From assembly GCA_903919215.1 (NCBI GenBank), contig CAIXHI010000486.1:1-23938 (forward strand): a stretch of DNA of 23,938 nucleotides, read 5' to 3'. Shown in pieces: positions 1 through 7,098 of this stretch. The notes under the pieces are model-generated. The model was not told where the DNA came from. It saw only the letters and a program-made list of their open reading frames with translations, and did no database searches. The stretch's first letter is position 1, and every line of letters starts with the position of its first letter. This stretch comes from an uncultured Acidimicrobiaceae bacterium. Lineage in GTDB: Bacteria; Actinomycetota; Acidimicrobiia; Acidimicrobiales; Ilumatobacteraceae. A program made the position numbers and the translations under genes.

Positions 1-366
1 CCCCTGCAGCAAGTCGACCTTGATGATGGAGTCCGGAAGGCCGTTGACGACACTTTCCACCGCAGGCTGGAAGCCATCACCGAGGTACAGCACGATGTCG
101 GCGTGCTCGAGTGACGTCAGTTGTTTCGGTGTCGGCTCGTATTCATGTGCTTCCTGCCCAGGAGGAACGATCGTCACGACGCTGACGACGTCGCCACCGA
201 TCGATTGCACGATCTCTGCCAGGGGAAACAACGCAGCAGCGACGACCAATCGCTGGTCATCGTCGTGTGTCGAACTGCAAGAGGTACACGAGGCGGCAAC
301 GGCTACCGAAACGGCAACGATCAGAGGCAGGGTGGCACGGCGGATCACGACTGCCATCGTAACCAT
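1..366 (-). CDS. znuA: Zinc ABC transporter substrate-binding lipoprotein (ZnuA-like), 3' part missing
   Basis: Translating the minus strand from ATG at 366 gives 122 codons that run off the window start, so only the N-terminal part is present. It begins with a hydrophobic signal sequence ending in a Cys-rich lipoprotein site (Cys27, or Cys30). The mature part follows the cluster A-I binding-protein pattern: VVAAALFPLAEIVQSIGGD, then VPPGQEAHEYEPTP, in which His74 is the expected first metal ligand, then LEHADIVLYLGDGFQPAVE. These proteins capture Zn2+ (or Mn2+) outside the membrane and hand it to an ABC permease. Zinc is favoured because a Fur-family gene is divergent and a Zur-like palindrome lies directly upstream. 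A second in-frame ATG at 357 is an alternative start; with ATG 366 the transcript would be nearly leaderless. Permease and ATPase genes presumably lie beyond the window. Mn specificity cannot be excluded. Confidence 0.88.
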   Translation of the reverse strand, partial: MVTMAVVIRRATLPLIVAVSVAVAASCTSCSSTHDDDQRLVVAAALFPLAEIVQSIGGDVVSVVTIVPPGQEAHEYEPTPKQLTSLEHADIVLYLGDGFQPAVESVVNGLPDSIIKVDLLQG

Positions 367-368
367 AT

Positions 369-395
369 TGAGAAGGGTTCTCATTGGGGTGAGAA
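369..395. promoter_or_regulatory. Zur-box-like operator between znuA and the fur-family gene
   Basis: TGAGAAGGGTTCTCA at 369-383 is a perfect 6-3-6 inverted repeat. A third half-site, TGAGAA at 390-395, forms a second inverted pair with TTCTCA at 378-383. The 15-mer fits the actinobacterial Zur pattern TGANAANNNTTNTCA as I recall it. Lying between a zinc-uptake gene and its likely repressor, it is well placed to control both. A possible plus-strand promoter, TTGAGA at 369-374 and GAGAAT at 391-396 with a 16-bp spacer, would be covered by the operator. The palindrome is directly visible; the regulator assignment is inference. Confidence 0.75.
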
Positions 396-901
396 TGCTT
401 CCCGGTAACCTTGCCCCTGTGAAACGAGCCGCCGCCCCGGTGCTATCGCCGTCGACGGCCGCTGCGGTGATGCAGGCGTTGGCACCGTTCGAGCTGCGAC
501 TGACCGCGAATCGGCGGTTGGTGCTCGCAGCGTTGGAGGCATCCGATCGGCCACTCACCACTGACGAGATCGTGCAGCGCGCCGAAGTTCCCACCTCGTC
601 CGCGTACCGCAACCTCGGCGAGTTGATGGATGCGGGAGTCGTCGTGCGCATCACCGCCGTTGGCGGCGGCGACCGATACGAACTGGCCGAGCAGTTCTCC
701 GACCATCACCACCATCATCACCTTGTGTGCACCGAGTGCGGCATCGTCACCGACTTCGATCCCAGTGCCCAGCTCGAGCGACTGATCGATCGCGAGGTGC
801 AGTCGCTGCTGGCGACCAGCGGCTTCGAGGTCACGCACCACGTGTTCGACGTGCGCGGTCGGTGCCGCCCATGCCGACAGCGCGAGGGTCTTCGCACCTA
901 G
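395..901 (+). CDS. zur: Fur-family metalloregulator, probably Zur
   Basis: The protein is a 168-aa Fur-family repressor when started at ATG 395. An N-terminal winged helix (about residues 36-95, with LTANRRLVLAALEAS and the recognition region PTSSAYRNLGEL) is followed by a metal-binding dimerisation domain. That domain has a run of six His (residues 104-109), VCTECG (Cys112, Cys115) and CRPC (Cys157, Cys160); the two CxxC pairs form the structural zinc site of the family. Divergence from a znuA-like gene across a Zur-box-like palindrome favours Zur over Fur. The start is uncertain: ATG 395 overlaps the third operator half-site, and GTG 419 or ATG 470 would give 160 or 143 aa, the last closest to usual family length. 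None has a clear Shine-Dalgarno sequence. It converges with efeU, 9 bp away. Confidence 0.85.
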   Translation: MLPGNLAPVKRAAAPVLSPSTAAAVMQALAPFELRLTANRRLVLAALEASDRPLTTDEIVQRAEVPTSSAYRNLGELMDAGVVVRITAVGGGDRYELAEQFSDHHHHHHLVCTECGIVTDFDPSAQLERLIDREVQSLLATSGFEVTHHVFDVRGRCRPCRQREGLRT

Positions 902-910
902 GGACTGCGC

Positions 911-1768
911 TCATCGCGTGAGCAGTGGCTCCGCAGCGGCTGTGTCGGGGGCGTCGGTGGTCGCGGCCGCGGGTGCCGGGTTGCGCAGGAACAACCACAT
1001 CACCGGAACGACGTAACCCACGTAGGCGAGCACTCGGATCCGTTCGGGCTCGCCCACCCATCCAAACAGTCCCTTGAGGAAGTCGTAGAACGTTCCCTTG
1101 GCGAACGGGCCAGAGGTGATGCTCCAGGCCGAGTGCATCAGCCACGAGTTGTTGAACTCGAACAGTTCCGCGAACTCATGGAACGCCTTGCCGACGAGGC
1201 CGGCGGCGAAGAGGATGAGCACGATGCCGGTGTAGCGGAAGAACACACGCAGATCGATCTTGTTGCTGCCGAGGTACATCGCGATGCCAGCCACTGCGCT
1301 GAGGGCGAGGCCGAGCAGACCACCGATGACGACGTCGGACCCTTTGGCGTTGCCGGATTCGGCGCCGAGCAGGAACAGTACGGTCTCGAAACCCTCTCGG
1401 GCGACGCCGATGAACGCCACCACGCCGACTGCGACCAGTGTGGTCGCGCCGTCGACCTTGGCCCGCAGGTGGCCACCCATCGTGTGCGCGTTCTTGTGCA
1501 TCCACAGGATCATGAAGGTGAGCACGATCGCGGCGAGCACGGCGAGCGAACCCTCGACTGCCGCTTCGGCCTTGCCGTTCAATCCATCGGTGACGGCGTG
1601 CACCGCGACGCCAGCGATGACGCAGGTGAGTGTGGCGAAGGCGGTGCCCACCCACACGGCCCGGAGATCTGCTCGACGATCGGTCTTGACCAGGTACCCG
1701 ACGAGCACCGCCAAAACGATCGAGATTTCAAGACCTTCACGCAACGTGATCAGAAATGCTGCACCCAT
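911..1768 (-). CDS. efeU: EfeU/FTR1-family iron permease
   Basis: This 285-aa protein has about seven membrane segments and both signature motifs of the oxidase-dependent iron transporters: REGLE at residues 10-14 in the first helix and REGFE at 124-128. These Arg-Glu motifs carry iron through the membrane. In EfeUOB systems the permease works with the periplasmic EfeO and the DyP-type peroxidase EfeB. Neither is encoded beside it: the downstream gene is the convergent zur and the upstream gene is an Lrp regulator, so it is either a stand-alone permease or its partners are elsewhere. ATG 1768 is chosen because REGLE falls at the usual distance from the start. An IdeR/DtxR-like half palindrome lies 9 bp upstream. 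The C-terminal tail after about residue 263 is Ala/Pro-rich and probably unstructured. Confidence 0.92.
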   Translation of the reverse strand: MGAAFLITLREGLEISIVLAVLVGYLVKTDRRADLRAVWVGTAFATLTCVIAGVAVHAVTDGLNGKAEAAVEGSLAVLAAIVLTFMILWMHKNAHTMGGHLRAKVDGATTLVAVGVVAFIGVAREGFETVLFLLGAESGNAKGSDVVIGGLLGLALSAVAGIAMYLGSNKIDLRVFFRYTGIVLILFAAGLVGKAFHEFAELFEFNNSWLMHSAWSITSGPFAKGTFYDFLKGLFGWVGEPERIRVLAYVGYVVPVMWLFLRNPAPAAATTDAPDTAAAEPLLTR

Positions 1769-1777
1769 GTCGACATG

Positions 1778-1791
1778 TTAGGCATACCGAA
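1778..1791 (-). promoter_or_regulatory. Possible IdeR/DtxR iron box at the efeU promoter
   Basis: The plus strand reads TTAGGCATACCGAA, an imperfect TTAGG-N4-CCNAA inverted repeat that resembles the first 14 bp of the DtxR/IdeR consensus (TTAGGTTAGCCTAA). It is centred about 16 bp upstream of the efeU ATG. It overlaps a weak minus-strand promoter guess, TTGTAT-18-TAACAT. Control of an iron permease by an iron repressor is plausible. The match is partial and this is inference. Confidence 0.4.
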
Positions 1792-1831
1792 CACAGCAAT
1801 ACAAATATCCGAACAAAAAATTCTTCGCAAC

Positions 1832-2281
1832 CTACCGCGTGCCCCACACGAAGCGATGTGTATGAATCCCGAAGTAGGTGAAGCTCTCCACGCTGCGCAC
1901 ATCGGCGATCGCCCGGATCTCGTCGTCGATCACGTGCAGCAGGCGCGACGAATCTTCGCACAGCACCTCCACCAGCAGGTCGAACGAACCGGACGTGAAC
2001 ACGACGTAGATCACGCCCTCGATGTCCGCGATGCGGTCGGCAACGTCGCGCACGTTGCGCTCGACACGGACGCCGAGCGCGGCCATCACCGGGTAGCCGA
2101 GGGCCAACGGGTTGGTGACCCCCACGACCTGCACCACACCGGCATCGAGCAGACGCTGTACCCGCAACCGGGTGGCGGCTGGCGACAGACCGACGAGTTC
2201 GGCAAGATCGGCGTAGCTCGCCCGCCCGTCACGCTGGAGGGCGTCGATCAACTTCCGGTCGGTGTCGTCGAGGGACATCAT
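1832..2281 (-). CDS. Lrp/AsnC-family transcriptional regulator
   Basis: A 149-aa feast/famine regulator. Residues about 4-50 form the AsnC-type helix-turn-helix (LDDTDRKLIDALQRDGR, then YADLAELVGLSPAATRLRVQRL). The rest is a RAM ligand-binding and oligomerisation domain (GVIYVVFTSGSFDLLVEV, and a C-terminal SVESFTYFGIHTHRFVWG). Such proteins bind an amino acid or related effector and usually control their own operon. It is the last gene of the minus-strand aminotransferase-SDR-SDR operon, starting 11 bp after the second SDR stop. The paired 19-bp palindromes upstream of that operon are the natural candidate operators. ATG 2281 or the adjacent ATG 2278 may be the start. The ligand cannot be read from sequence; the operon suggests the amino-group substrate of the aminotransferase. 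Confidence 0.9.
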   Translation of the reverse strand: MMSLDDTDRKLIDALQRDGRASYADLAELVGLSPAATRLRVQRLLDAGVVQVVGVTNPLALGYPVMAALGVRVERNVRDVADRIADIEGVIYVVFTSGSFDLLVEVLCEDSSRLLHVIDDEIRAIADVRSVESFTYFGIHTHRFVWGTR

Positions 2282-2292
2282 CGTTGCCAGTG

Positions 2293-3051
2293 TCACACGA
2301 TCCCGGCCGACAGACCGAAATCGATCGACATGGCGGCGCCGGTGATCGGTGCTGCAGCAGGTTGGCAGAGAAACCAGATGAACTCGGCGACCTCGGCGGG
2401 CTGCACGAAACGAGCTCGGGCTCCCTGCGGATAACCGGCCAGCAGTCGGTCGAGGTACGCCTGGCGGTCGTCGCCGCCGAACGTCTCCGCCTGTCCGTGC
2501 AACATCGGTGACTCGACGTCGCCGGGACAGACGGCGTTGACCCGCACGCCCTGTGGCGCCAACTCCAGCGCCAAGGCCTTGGTGAGCAGGGTGACCCCAC
2601 CTTTCGACGCGCAGTACACCGCTGCGCCGGCATTGCCCTGCAGTCCGGCATCGCTGGACAGGTTGACCACACAACCCGACGTGGCCACCAGGTGCGGGAT
2701 GGCCGCGGAGGTGACGAAGTACAGCCCTTTGAGGTTCACCCCGAGCACACGGTCGAACTCGGCCTCGGTGGTGTCGGCGCTGGCGCCCTCGGTCCAGACG
2801 CCTGCTGAGTTGACGACCGCGTCCAGGCGGCCGCCCCACTCTGCGGCACGGTCGACTGCGCTGCGGCACTGGCCGACGTCGGTGAGATCGGCCGTGATCG
2901 GCAGCACGCGGTCCTCCGGAGCGATCGTCGATGCACGGAGGTCGACTGCCGCGACCCGCCAACCGCCGTCGAGGAACCGCCGTGTGGTGGCCCCGCCGAT
3001 ACCGCCGGCGGCACCGGTGACCAGCACGATCTTCGAATCTGGCGTGTTCAC
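2293..3051 (-). CDS. Short-chain dehydrogenase/reductase (second of a tandem pair)
   Basis: A 252-aa classical SDR when started at GTG 3051. It shows the cofactor glycine motif TGAAGGIG (residues 12-19), NSAG (81-84, an NNAG variant), catalytic Asn106, Ser132/133, Tyr146 and Lys150 (YCASK), the PG motif in NAVCPGDVESPM, and the usual C-terminal TGAAMSIDFG. Asp37 after the second beta strand (AVDLRAS) suggests a preference for NAD(H). The substrate is unknown. GTG 3051 overlaps the TGA of the upstream SDR as GTGA, which indicates translational coupling; GTG 3060 is the alternative. The pair is more probably two successive oxidoreductase steps than a redundant duplicate, because the two sequences are clearly diverged. 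Confidence 0.88.
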   Translation of the reverse strand: MNTPDSKIVLVTGAAGGIGGATTRRFLDGGWRVAAVDLRASTIAPEDRVLPITADLTDVGQCRSAVDRAAEWGGRLDAVVNSAGVWTEGASADTTEAEFDRVLGVNLKGLYFVTSAAIPHLVATSGCVVNLSSDAGLQGNAGAAVYCASKGGVTLLTKALALELAPQGVRVNAVCPGDVESPMLHGQAETFGGDDRQAYLDRLLAGYPQGARARFVQPAEVAEFIWFLCQPAAAPITGAAMSIDFGLSAGIV

Positions 3052-3833
3052 GGTCGCCACGCCCGATCTTCCGGCAGCGAGTTGCCGCCGTCGACCACGA
3101 CGAGTTGACCGGTGACATAGGAGGCCGCAGGGTCGGCGAGGAAACGCACGACCGCAGCGACTTCGGTGGGTGTCCCGGCTCGGCCGATCGGGGTCAGCGT
3201 GCCCGCCACCTTCTCGTGGCCCAGCGAGGCGGCGGTGCTGATCCACCCGGGTGCGACAGCGTTGACAGTGATGCCGTCAGCTGCAGTCTCGAGTGCGACG
3301 GCCCGGGTGAGTCCGTGCATGCCGGCCTTGGCGGCGTGGTAGGCAACGTCGCCGTGGAAGGCCTGCACCGTGCCTGATGCGCTGGCGATGTTCACCACCC
3401 GCCCGTATTGGCGGGGACGCATCGCGGCGACGGCGGCGCGGGTGACAGCGAAGCATGTGGTGAGGTTGCGCTCGATGCCGTCGTGCCACATCTCGTCGCT
3501 GGTGTCGTCGATGGGCGCGTCAGCAGCGTTTCCTCCCACGGCGATCATTCCGGCGTTGTTGACCAGGGCGTCGAGCCGTCCGTGCACAGCCAGTGCCGCC
3601 TGCACCACACTGTCGGCGGCGCCCGGATGCATCAGATCGGCCACGACACCGACGGCGTGGAGACCCGCCGCGGTGAGCTCGGCCACACGTTCGTACACGC
3701 GGTCAGTGGTGGACGTGATCACCACTGTGGCGCCGTCCGCAGCAAGCGCGAGTGCACAGGCGAACCCGATGCCGTGCGCACTGCCGGCGCCGGTGACGAG
3801 GGCCACCTGGCCGGCGAGGGGTTGGTCGTTCAT
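3048..3833 (-). CDS. Short-chain dehydrogenase/reductase (first of a tandem pair)
   Basis: A 261-aa classical SDR. The Rossmann motif TGAGSAHGIG lies at residues 14-23, NNAG at 92-95, Asn123, the catalytic serine in NIASASG (151-153), and Tyr165 and Lys169 in YHAAK. It continues with NAVAPGWIST and ends in the conserved VTGQLVVVDGG region. The two extra residues in the glycine motif and the loop GNAADAPIDDTSDE (101-114) set it apart from its downstream neighbour. Its ATG at 3833 overlaps the aminotransferase stop as ATGA, and its own stop overlaps the next start as GTGA, so three enzymes are translated as one coupled unit. It probably oxidises or reduces a hydroxy/keto group on the substrate or product of the aminotransferase; the identity of that compound is not visible. 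Confidence 0.88.
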   Translation of the reverse strand: MNDQPLAGQVALVTGAGSAHGIGFACALALAADGATVVITSTTDRVYERVAELTAAGLHAVGVVADLMHPGAADSVVQAALAVHGRLDALVNNAGMIAVGGNAADAPIDDTSDEMWHDGIERNLTTCFAVTRAAVAAMRPRQYGRVVNIASASGTVQAFHGDVAYHAAKAGMHGLTRAVALETAADGITVNAVAPGWISTAASLGHEKVAGTLTPIGRAGTPTEVAAVVRFLADPAASYVTGQLVVVDGGNSLPEDRAWRP

Positions 3834-5176
3834 CCCAGCAAGGTTGCCACGGCGTCGGCGAAGACCTCGCTATGGAGATCGACATCAGCCTCCGTGTGGT
3901 GTGGCGACATCAGCGCCATGTTGTGGAACGGGGTGAGCAGAATGCCACGGTTCACCGCCCACAGGTGCATGAACGCGTCGAGTTCGGAATCGATGGCCGC
4001 CGCTGCGGAGGCGCCATCTCGTGGTGGCGGGCAGAACCAGTACTCGGCCCGGCCACCAAGCTGTTGCACGTTCCACGGCAGGTCGTACTTATCGATGACC
4101 CGCTGCACACCGTCGGTCCAGAGAGTGGCGAGCGGAATCATGTGCGCGAAGTCGTCGTCGCTCAGCGTGCTGGAGAGGGTCGCCCGCACCGCCGCTAGCG
4201 CCAGCGCGTTCCCGGTGAGCGTGCCGCCAACGCCGCTGGTATCCACGCTCTTGTCGGCCAGCAGAAGGTTCAACTGCCGGCCGATCTCCGCGGTGCAGCC
4301 GTAGGCCGCAGCGGGCATACCGCCGCCGATGGTCTTGCCGATGACGAAGAAGTCGGGTTCCAGCCCCCAGGCGGCCGTGGCGCCGCCCGGCCCGACGCAA
4401 ATGGTGTGCGTCTCGTCGATGACGAGGTAGGTGCCGTACGTGCGGGTCAGGGCCCGTAACGCATCGTGGTAGCCCGGATCGGGGAGCACGATACCGATGT
4501 TGGTGAGCGCCGGTTCGGCGAGCACACACGCGATCTCGCCGGTGGCGAGCGCCGCCTCGAGCGCGGGAAGGTCGTTGAACGGCACCACCACTGTCGTGAA
4601 CGCGGGATCGACCTGCGGGCCGATGTTGCCCGAACGTGGTGTCGGGCGGCCGTCTGCGCCCAAGGTCACCAGCGTCTCATCGACACTGCCGTGGTAGCAC
4701 CAATCGAACACCAGCACCTTCGGGCGCCCGGTGAGGAAACGGGCGAAGCGCAACACGAACCGGTTGGCGTCGGTGGCGGTCATCGCCATCTGCCACATGG
4801 GCAAACCGAAGCGGCGGGTGAGTTCCTGGCCCACCCACGCGGCGTCGGTGCTGGGCAGCATGGTGGTGATGCCGCGGCTGGCCTGGCGGTAGAGGGCGTC
4901 GGCGACCTGCGGCAGCGCGTGGCCGGTCATGGCCCCGGTGTCCCCCAGACAGAAGTCGACGTAGTCGTGGCCGTCGACGTCGGTGAACCGGGCACCGCTG
5001 GCCTGGTCGAAGAACAACGGGAAGGCGCCGGGCCAACGGGTCATCCATGCCATCGGCACCCCGCCGAGCAAACTGCCCCGGGCCTCAGCCGCGTACTCGG
5101 CGGAGCGCGGGTGGCTGTCGATGAAACGCTGCTCCTCGGCTGCGTGGCAGTCAGCGAGGTGTTGGCGGTCGATCAT
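3830..5176 (-). CDS. Class-III PLP-dependent aminotransferase (GSA-aminomutase-like fold)
   Basis: A 448-aa fold-type I PLP enzyme of the class-III aminotransferase family. It shows GARFTDVDGHDYVDFCLGD (61-79), TATDANRFVLRFAR (133-146, where relatives have SGTEAN, the phosphate-binding turn), YHGS (161-164), DETH (254-257, the Asp that pairs with the pyridine nitrogen) and Lys281 in VIGKTIGGGMP as the Schiff-base lysine. It resembles proteins catalogued as aspartate aminotransferase family or GSA-like. True HemL is unlikely because no heme genes are nearby and it heads an operon with two SDRs and an Lrp regulator. It is more probably a transaminase for a beta- or other non-standard amino acid or amine. 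The start ATG 5176 lies 13 bp from the nearer of two palindromic operators. No clear Shine-Dalgarno sequence is seen. Confidence 0.87.
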   Translation of the reverse strand: MIDRQHLADCHAAEEQRFIDSHPRSAEYAAEARGSLLGGVPMAWMTRWPGAFPLFFDQASGARFTDVDGHDYVDFCLGDTGAMTGHALPQVADALYRQASRGITTMLPSTDAAWVGQELTRRFGLPMWQMAMTATDANRFVLRFARFLTGRPKVLVFDWCYHGSVDETLVTLGADGRPTPRSGNIGPQVDPAFTTVVVPFNDLPALEAALATGEIACVLAEPALTNIGIVLPDPGYHDALRALTRTYGTYLVIDETHTICVGPGGATAAWGLEPDFFVIGKTIGGGMPAAAYGCTAEIGRQLNLLLADKSVDTSGVGGTLTGNALALAAVRATLSSTLSDDDFAHMIPLATLWTDGVQRVIDKYDLPWNVQQLGGRAEYWFCPPPRDGASAAAAIDSELDAFMHLWAVNRGILLTPFHNMALMSPHHTEADVDLHSEVFADAVATLLG

Positions 5177-5189
5177 GTTTTGACCTTAA

Positions 5190-5208
5190 CACGAGTGATT
5201 CAATCGTG
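5190..5208. promoter_or_regulatory. Palindromic operator A upstream of the aminotransferase operon
   Basis: CACGAGTGATTCAATCGTG is a 19-bp palindrome with 8 of 9 symmetric pairs, centred at 5199. It matches operator B at 15 of 19 positions, and the outermost pair has swapped from C-G to G-C, so symmetry rather than sequence is kept. It lies 13 bp before the start codon of an operon that encodes an Lrp-type regulator. The palindrome is seen directly; the binding protein is inferred. Confidence 0.65.
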
Positions 5209-5220
5209 AAAGGAAAATCT

Positions 5221-5239
5221 GACGAGTGATTCGCTCGTC
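5221..5239. promoter_or_regulatory. Palindromic operator B upstream of the aminotransferase operon
   Basis: GACGAGTGATTCGCTCGTC is a 19-bp palindrome with 8 of 9 symmetric pairs, centred at 5230, exactly 31 bp (about three helical turns) from operator A. Same-face spacing suits cooperative binding by an Lrp-type oligomer. On the minus strand the 6-bp stem GACGAG/CTCGTC is followed by AGATTTTCC, so it might also act as a weak terminator for the ftsB-like gene that ends 7 bp upstream. Both roles are possible. Confidence 0.6.
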
Positions 5240-5246
5240 GATGGCG

Positions 5247-5777
5247 TCAGGGGTTGACGGCGACGGCTGATCGGGCGGCCACAATCTGCGCGATCTGGTC
5301 GTATGGCCAACCATCGGGCATCGTGATCGGGGCCTGTGGTGCAGTCAGCACGGTGAGGCGGATTTCGCCGCGCTTGACGTAGCCGATCTCCTGGCGCGCA
5401 GCCTGTTCGACACCGGCCGGGGTCTGCAACATGGCGACCTCGTCGAGCAGGTCGGCATTGGCCAACTGAAGCGCTGCCAGTTCCCGTTGTTTGCTGTCGA
5501 TGTCGTCCTGCTGACGCAACCAGGCCTGCACCGGCAGCACGAACAGTGCGGCGATGAGTGCAGCAGTGACGACACCGGCACCGATGGTGATGACTCCGCG
5601 CTTGCCCTTGCCCTTGACGAGTTGCTTGTCGCGCGGGATCGGCCGGGTGAAGTCGCCAAAGCGGGTGTCGTCATTGGCTCCCGGACGTACGCGTGGTCGC
5701 GGGCGTGTCGGGTCGACGGGGCGCGGGATCGAAGAGGTCTTGTGCCCTCCGTGTTGCCTCCGGCCTGCGGTACTCAT
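5247..5777 (-). CDS. ftsB: FtsB/DivIC-family septum formation initiator
   Basis: A 176-aa bitopic membrane protein. The cytoplasmic N-terminus (1-60) is basic and Pro-rich, one transmembrane segment spans about 62-84, and a short coiled coil (about 85-118, WLRQQDDIDSKQRELAALQLANADLLDEV in part) faces outside. The family signature ARQEIGYVKRGE lies at 127-138. FtsB/DivIC proteins bridge FtsL and FtsQ in the division complex. It lies 43 bp downstream of enolase on the same strand, a gene order widespread in actinobacteria that supports the assignment. The N-terminal extension is longer than in E. coli FtsB (about 103 aa), as is usual for actinobacterial members. Confidence 0.87.
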   Translation of the reverse strand: MSTAGRRQHGGHKTSSIPRPVDPTRPRPRVRPGANDDTRFGDFTRPIPRDKQLVKGKGKRGVITIGAGVVTAALIAALFVLPVQAWLRQQDDIDSKQRELAALQLANADLLDEVAMLQTPAGVEQAARQEIGYVKRGEIRLTVLTAPQAPITMPDGWPYDQIAQIVAARSAVAVNP

Positions 5778-5820
5778 GGGCGCATTCTCGCAGCCGTCCG
5801 TCGCCGAACGGCGTCACCTG

Positions 5821-7098
5821 TCAGCGCGGGCTGAGTGCACTGCGTCCGCGGTACGCGGCCGACTCGCCGAGCTGCTCTTCGATGCGGAGCAGTTGGTTGT
5901 ACTTGGCGACACGGTCGCTGCGAGCGGGGGCACCGGTCTTGATCTGGCCACAGTTGGTGGCGACGGCCAGGTCGGCGATGGTGACGTCCTCGGTCTCACC
6001 GCTGCGGTGGCTCATGACGCTGCTGTAGGCGTGGCGGGTGGCCAACTCGACGGTGTCGAGCGTCTCGGACAAACTGCCGATCTGGTTGACCTTCACCAGG
6101 ATGCTGTTGGCGACCTTCCGGTCGATACCCATCTGCAGACGGGTGACGTTGGTGACGAACAAGTCGTCGCCGACCAACTGCACGCGGTCGCCGACAGCGC
6201 GGCTGAGGGCGCCCCAGCCGTCCCAGTCGTCCTCGTGCATACCGTCCTCGATGCTGACAATGGGGTAGCTGTCCACGAGGCGGGTCCAGTACGCCACCAT
6301 CTCGGCCGGGGTGAGCACCTTGCCCTCGCCGTTGAGGTGGTAGGCGCCGTCGCGATACAACTCGCTCATCGCCGGGTCCATCGCAATGGCGATGTCCTCG
6401 CCGGGCTTGTAGCCGGCCCGCTCGATCGTCTCGATGAGGATCTTGATCGCGTCCTCGTTGGTGGCCAGGTTGGGGGCGAAACCGCCCTCGTCGCCGACGG
6501 CAGTGCTGAGGCCGCGGTCGTGCAGCACTTTCTTCAGCATGTGGTACGTCTCGGTGCCCCAGCGCAGCGCTTCGGAGAAGCTTGGTGCGCCGACCGGCAT
6601 GATCATGAACTCCTGCATGTCGATCGTGTTGTCGGCATGGGCACCACCGTTGATGACGTTCATCATCGGCACCGGCAGCACGTGGGCATTCGGGCCACCG
6701 AGGTAGCGGTACAGCGGCAACTGCAGGTCGTCGGCGGCGGCGCGGGCCACGGCCAGGCTGGTGCCGAGGATCGCGTTGGCGCCGATACGGCCCTTGTTCT
6801 CGGTGCCGTCGAGGGCGATCAGTTCGTTGTCGATGAAGCGTTGCTCGAACACTTCGACGCCATCGAGCAGATCGGCGATCTCGCCGTTCACGAACCCGAC
6901 AGCGGTGGTCACGCCCTTGCCGCCATAACGTTTGCCGCCGTCGCGCAGTTCGACGGCCTCGTGTTCGCCGGTGGATGCGCCGGACGGAACCGCCGCTCGG
7001 CCGCTCGCACCACTGTCGAGCACGACCTCGACCTCCACGGTGGGGTTGCCTCGCGAGTCGAGGATTTCACGGCCGATGATGCTGACGATGTCGCTCAT
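5821..7098 (-). CDS. eno: Enolase
   Basis: Full-length 425-aa phosphopyruvate hydratase, which interconverts 2-phosphoglycerate and phosphoenolpyruvate in glycolysis. The N-terminus MSDIVSIIGREILDSRGNPT is typical and fixes the start at ATG 7098, although the frame stays open further upstream. Seen in order: the mobile loop SGASTGEHEA, the acid catalyst in VGDEGGFAPN (Glu204), metal ligands Asp241 (MDPAMSELY), Glu284 (SIEDG) and Asp311/312 (VGDDLFVTN), the base Lys336 in ILVKVNQIGS, and SHRSGETED (His364). It is probably co-transcribed with ftsB downstream. Its 84-bp upstream gap is shared with a divergent membrane-protein gene. The tail after GESAAYRGR is short and ordinary. Nothing anomalous is seen. 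Confidence 0.98.
   Translation of the reverse strand: MSDIVSIIGREILDSRGNPTVEVEVVLDSGASGRAAVPSGASTGEHEAVELRDGGKRYGGKGVTTAVGFVNGEIADLLDGVEVFEQRFIDNELIALDGTENKGRIGANAILGTSLAVARAAADDLQLPLYRYLGGPNAHVLPVPMMNVINGGAHADNTIDMQEFMIMPVGAPSFSEALRWGTETYHMLKKVLHDRGLSTAVGDEGGFAPNLATNEDAIKILIETIERAGYKPGEDIAIAMDPAMSELYRDGAYHLNGEGKVLTPAEMVAYWTRLVDSYPIVSIEDGMHEDDWDGWGALSRAVGDRVQLVGDDLFVTNVTRLQMGIDRKVANSILVKVNQIGSLSETLDTVELATRHAYSSVMSHRSGETEDVTIADLAVATNCGQIKTGAPARSDRVAKYNQLLRIEEQLGESAAYRGRSALSPR

Noticed and set aside
704..721. A run of six histidine codons that looks like an affinity tag
   Set aside because: It sits inside the Fur-family metal-binding domain just before VCTECG, where His-rich runs are normal. 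The codons are mixed CAT/CAC in native context, so it is not vector sequence.
1800..1831. Intrinsic terminator for the Lrp operon at the T-run after its stop
   Set aside because: A run of six T is present on the minus strand, but only a 3-bp stem precedes it.
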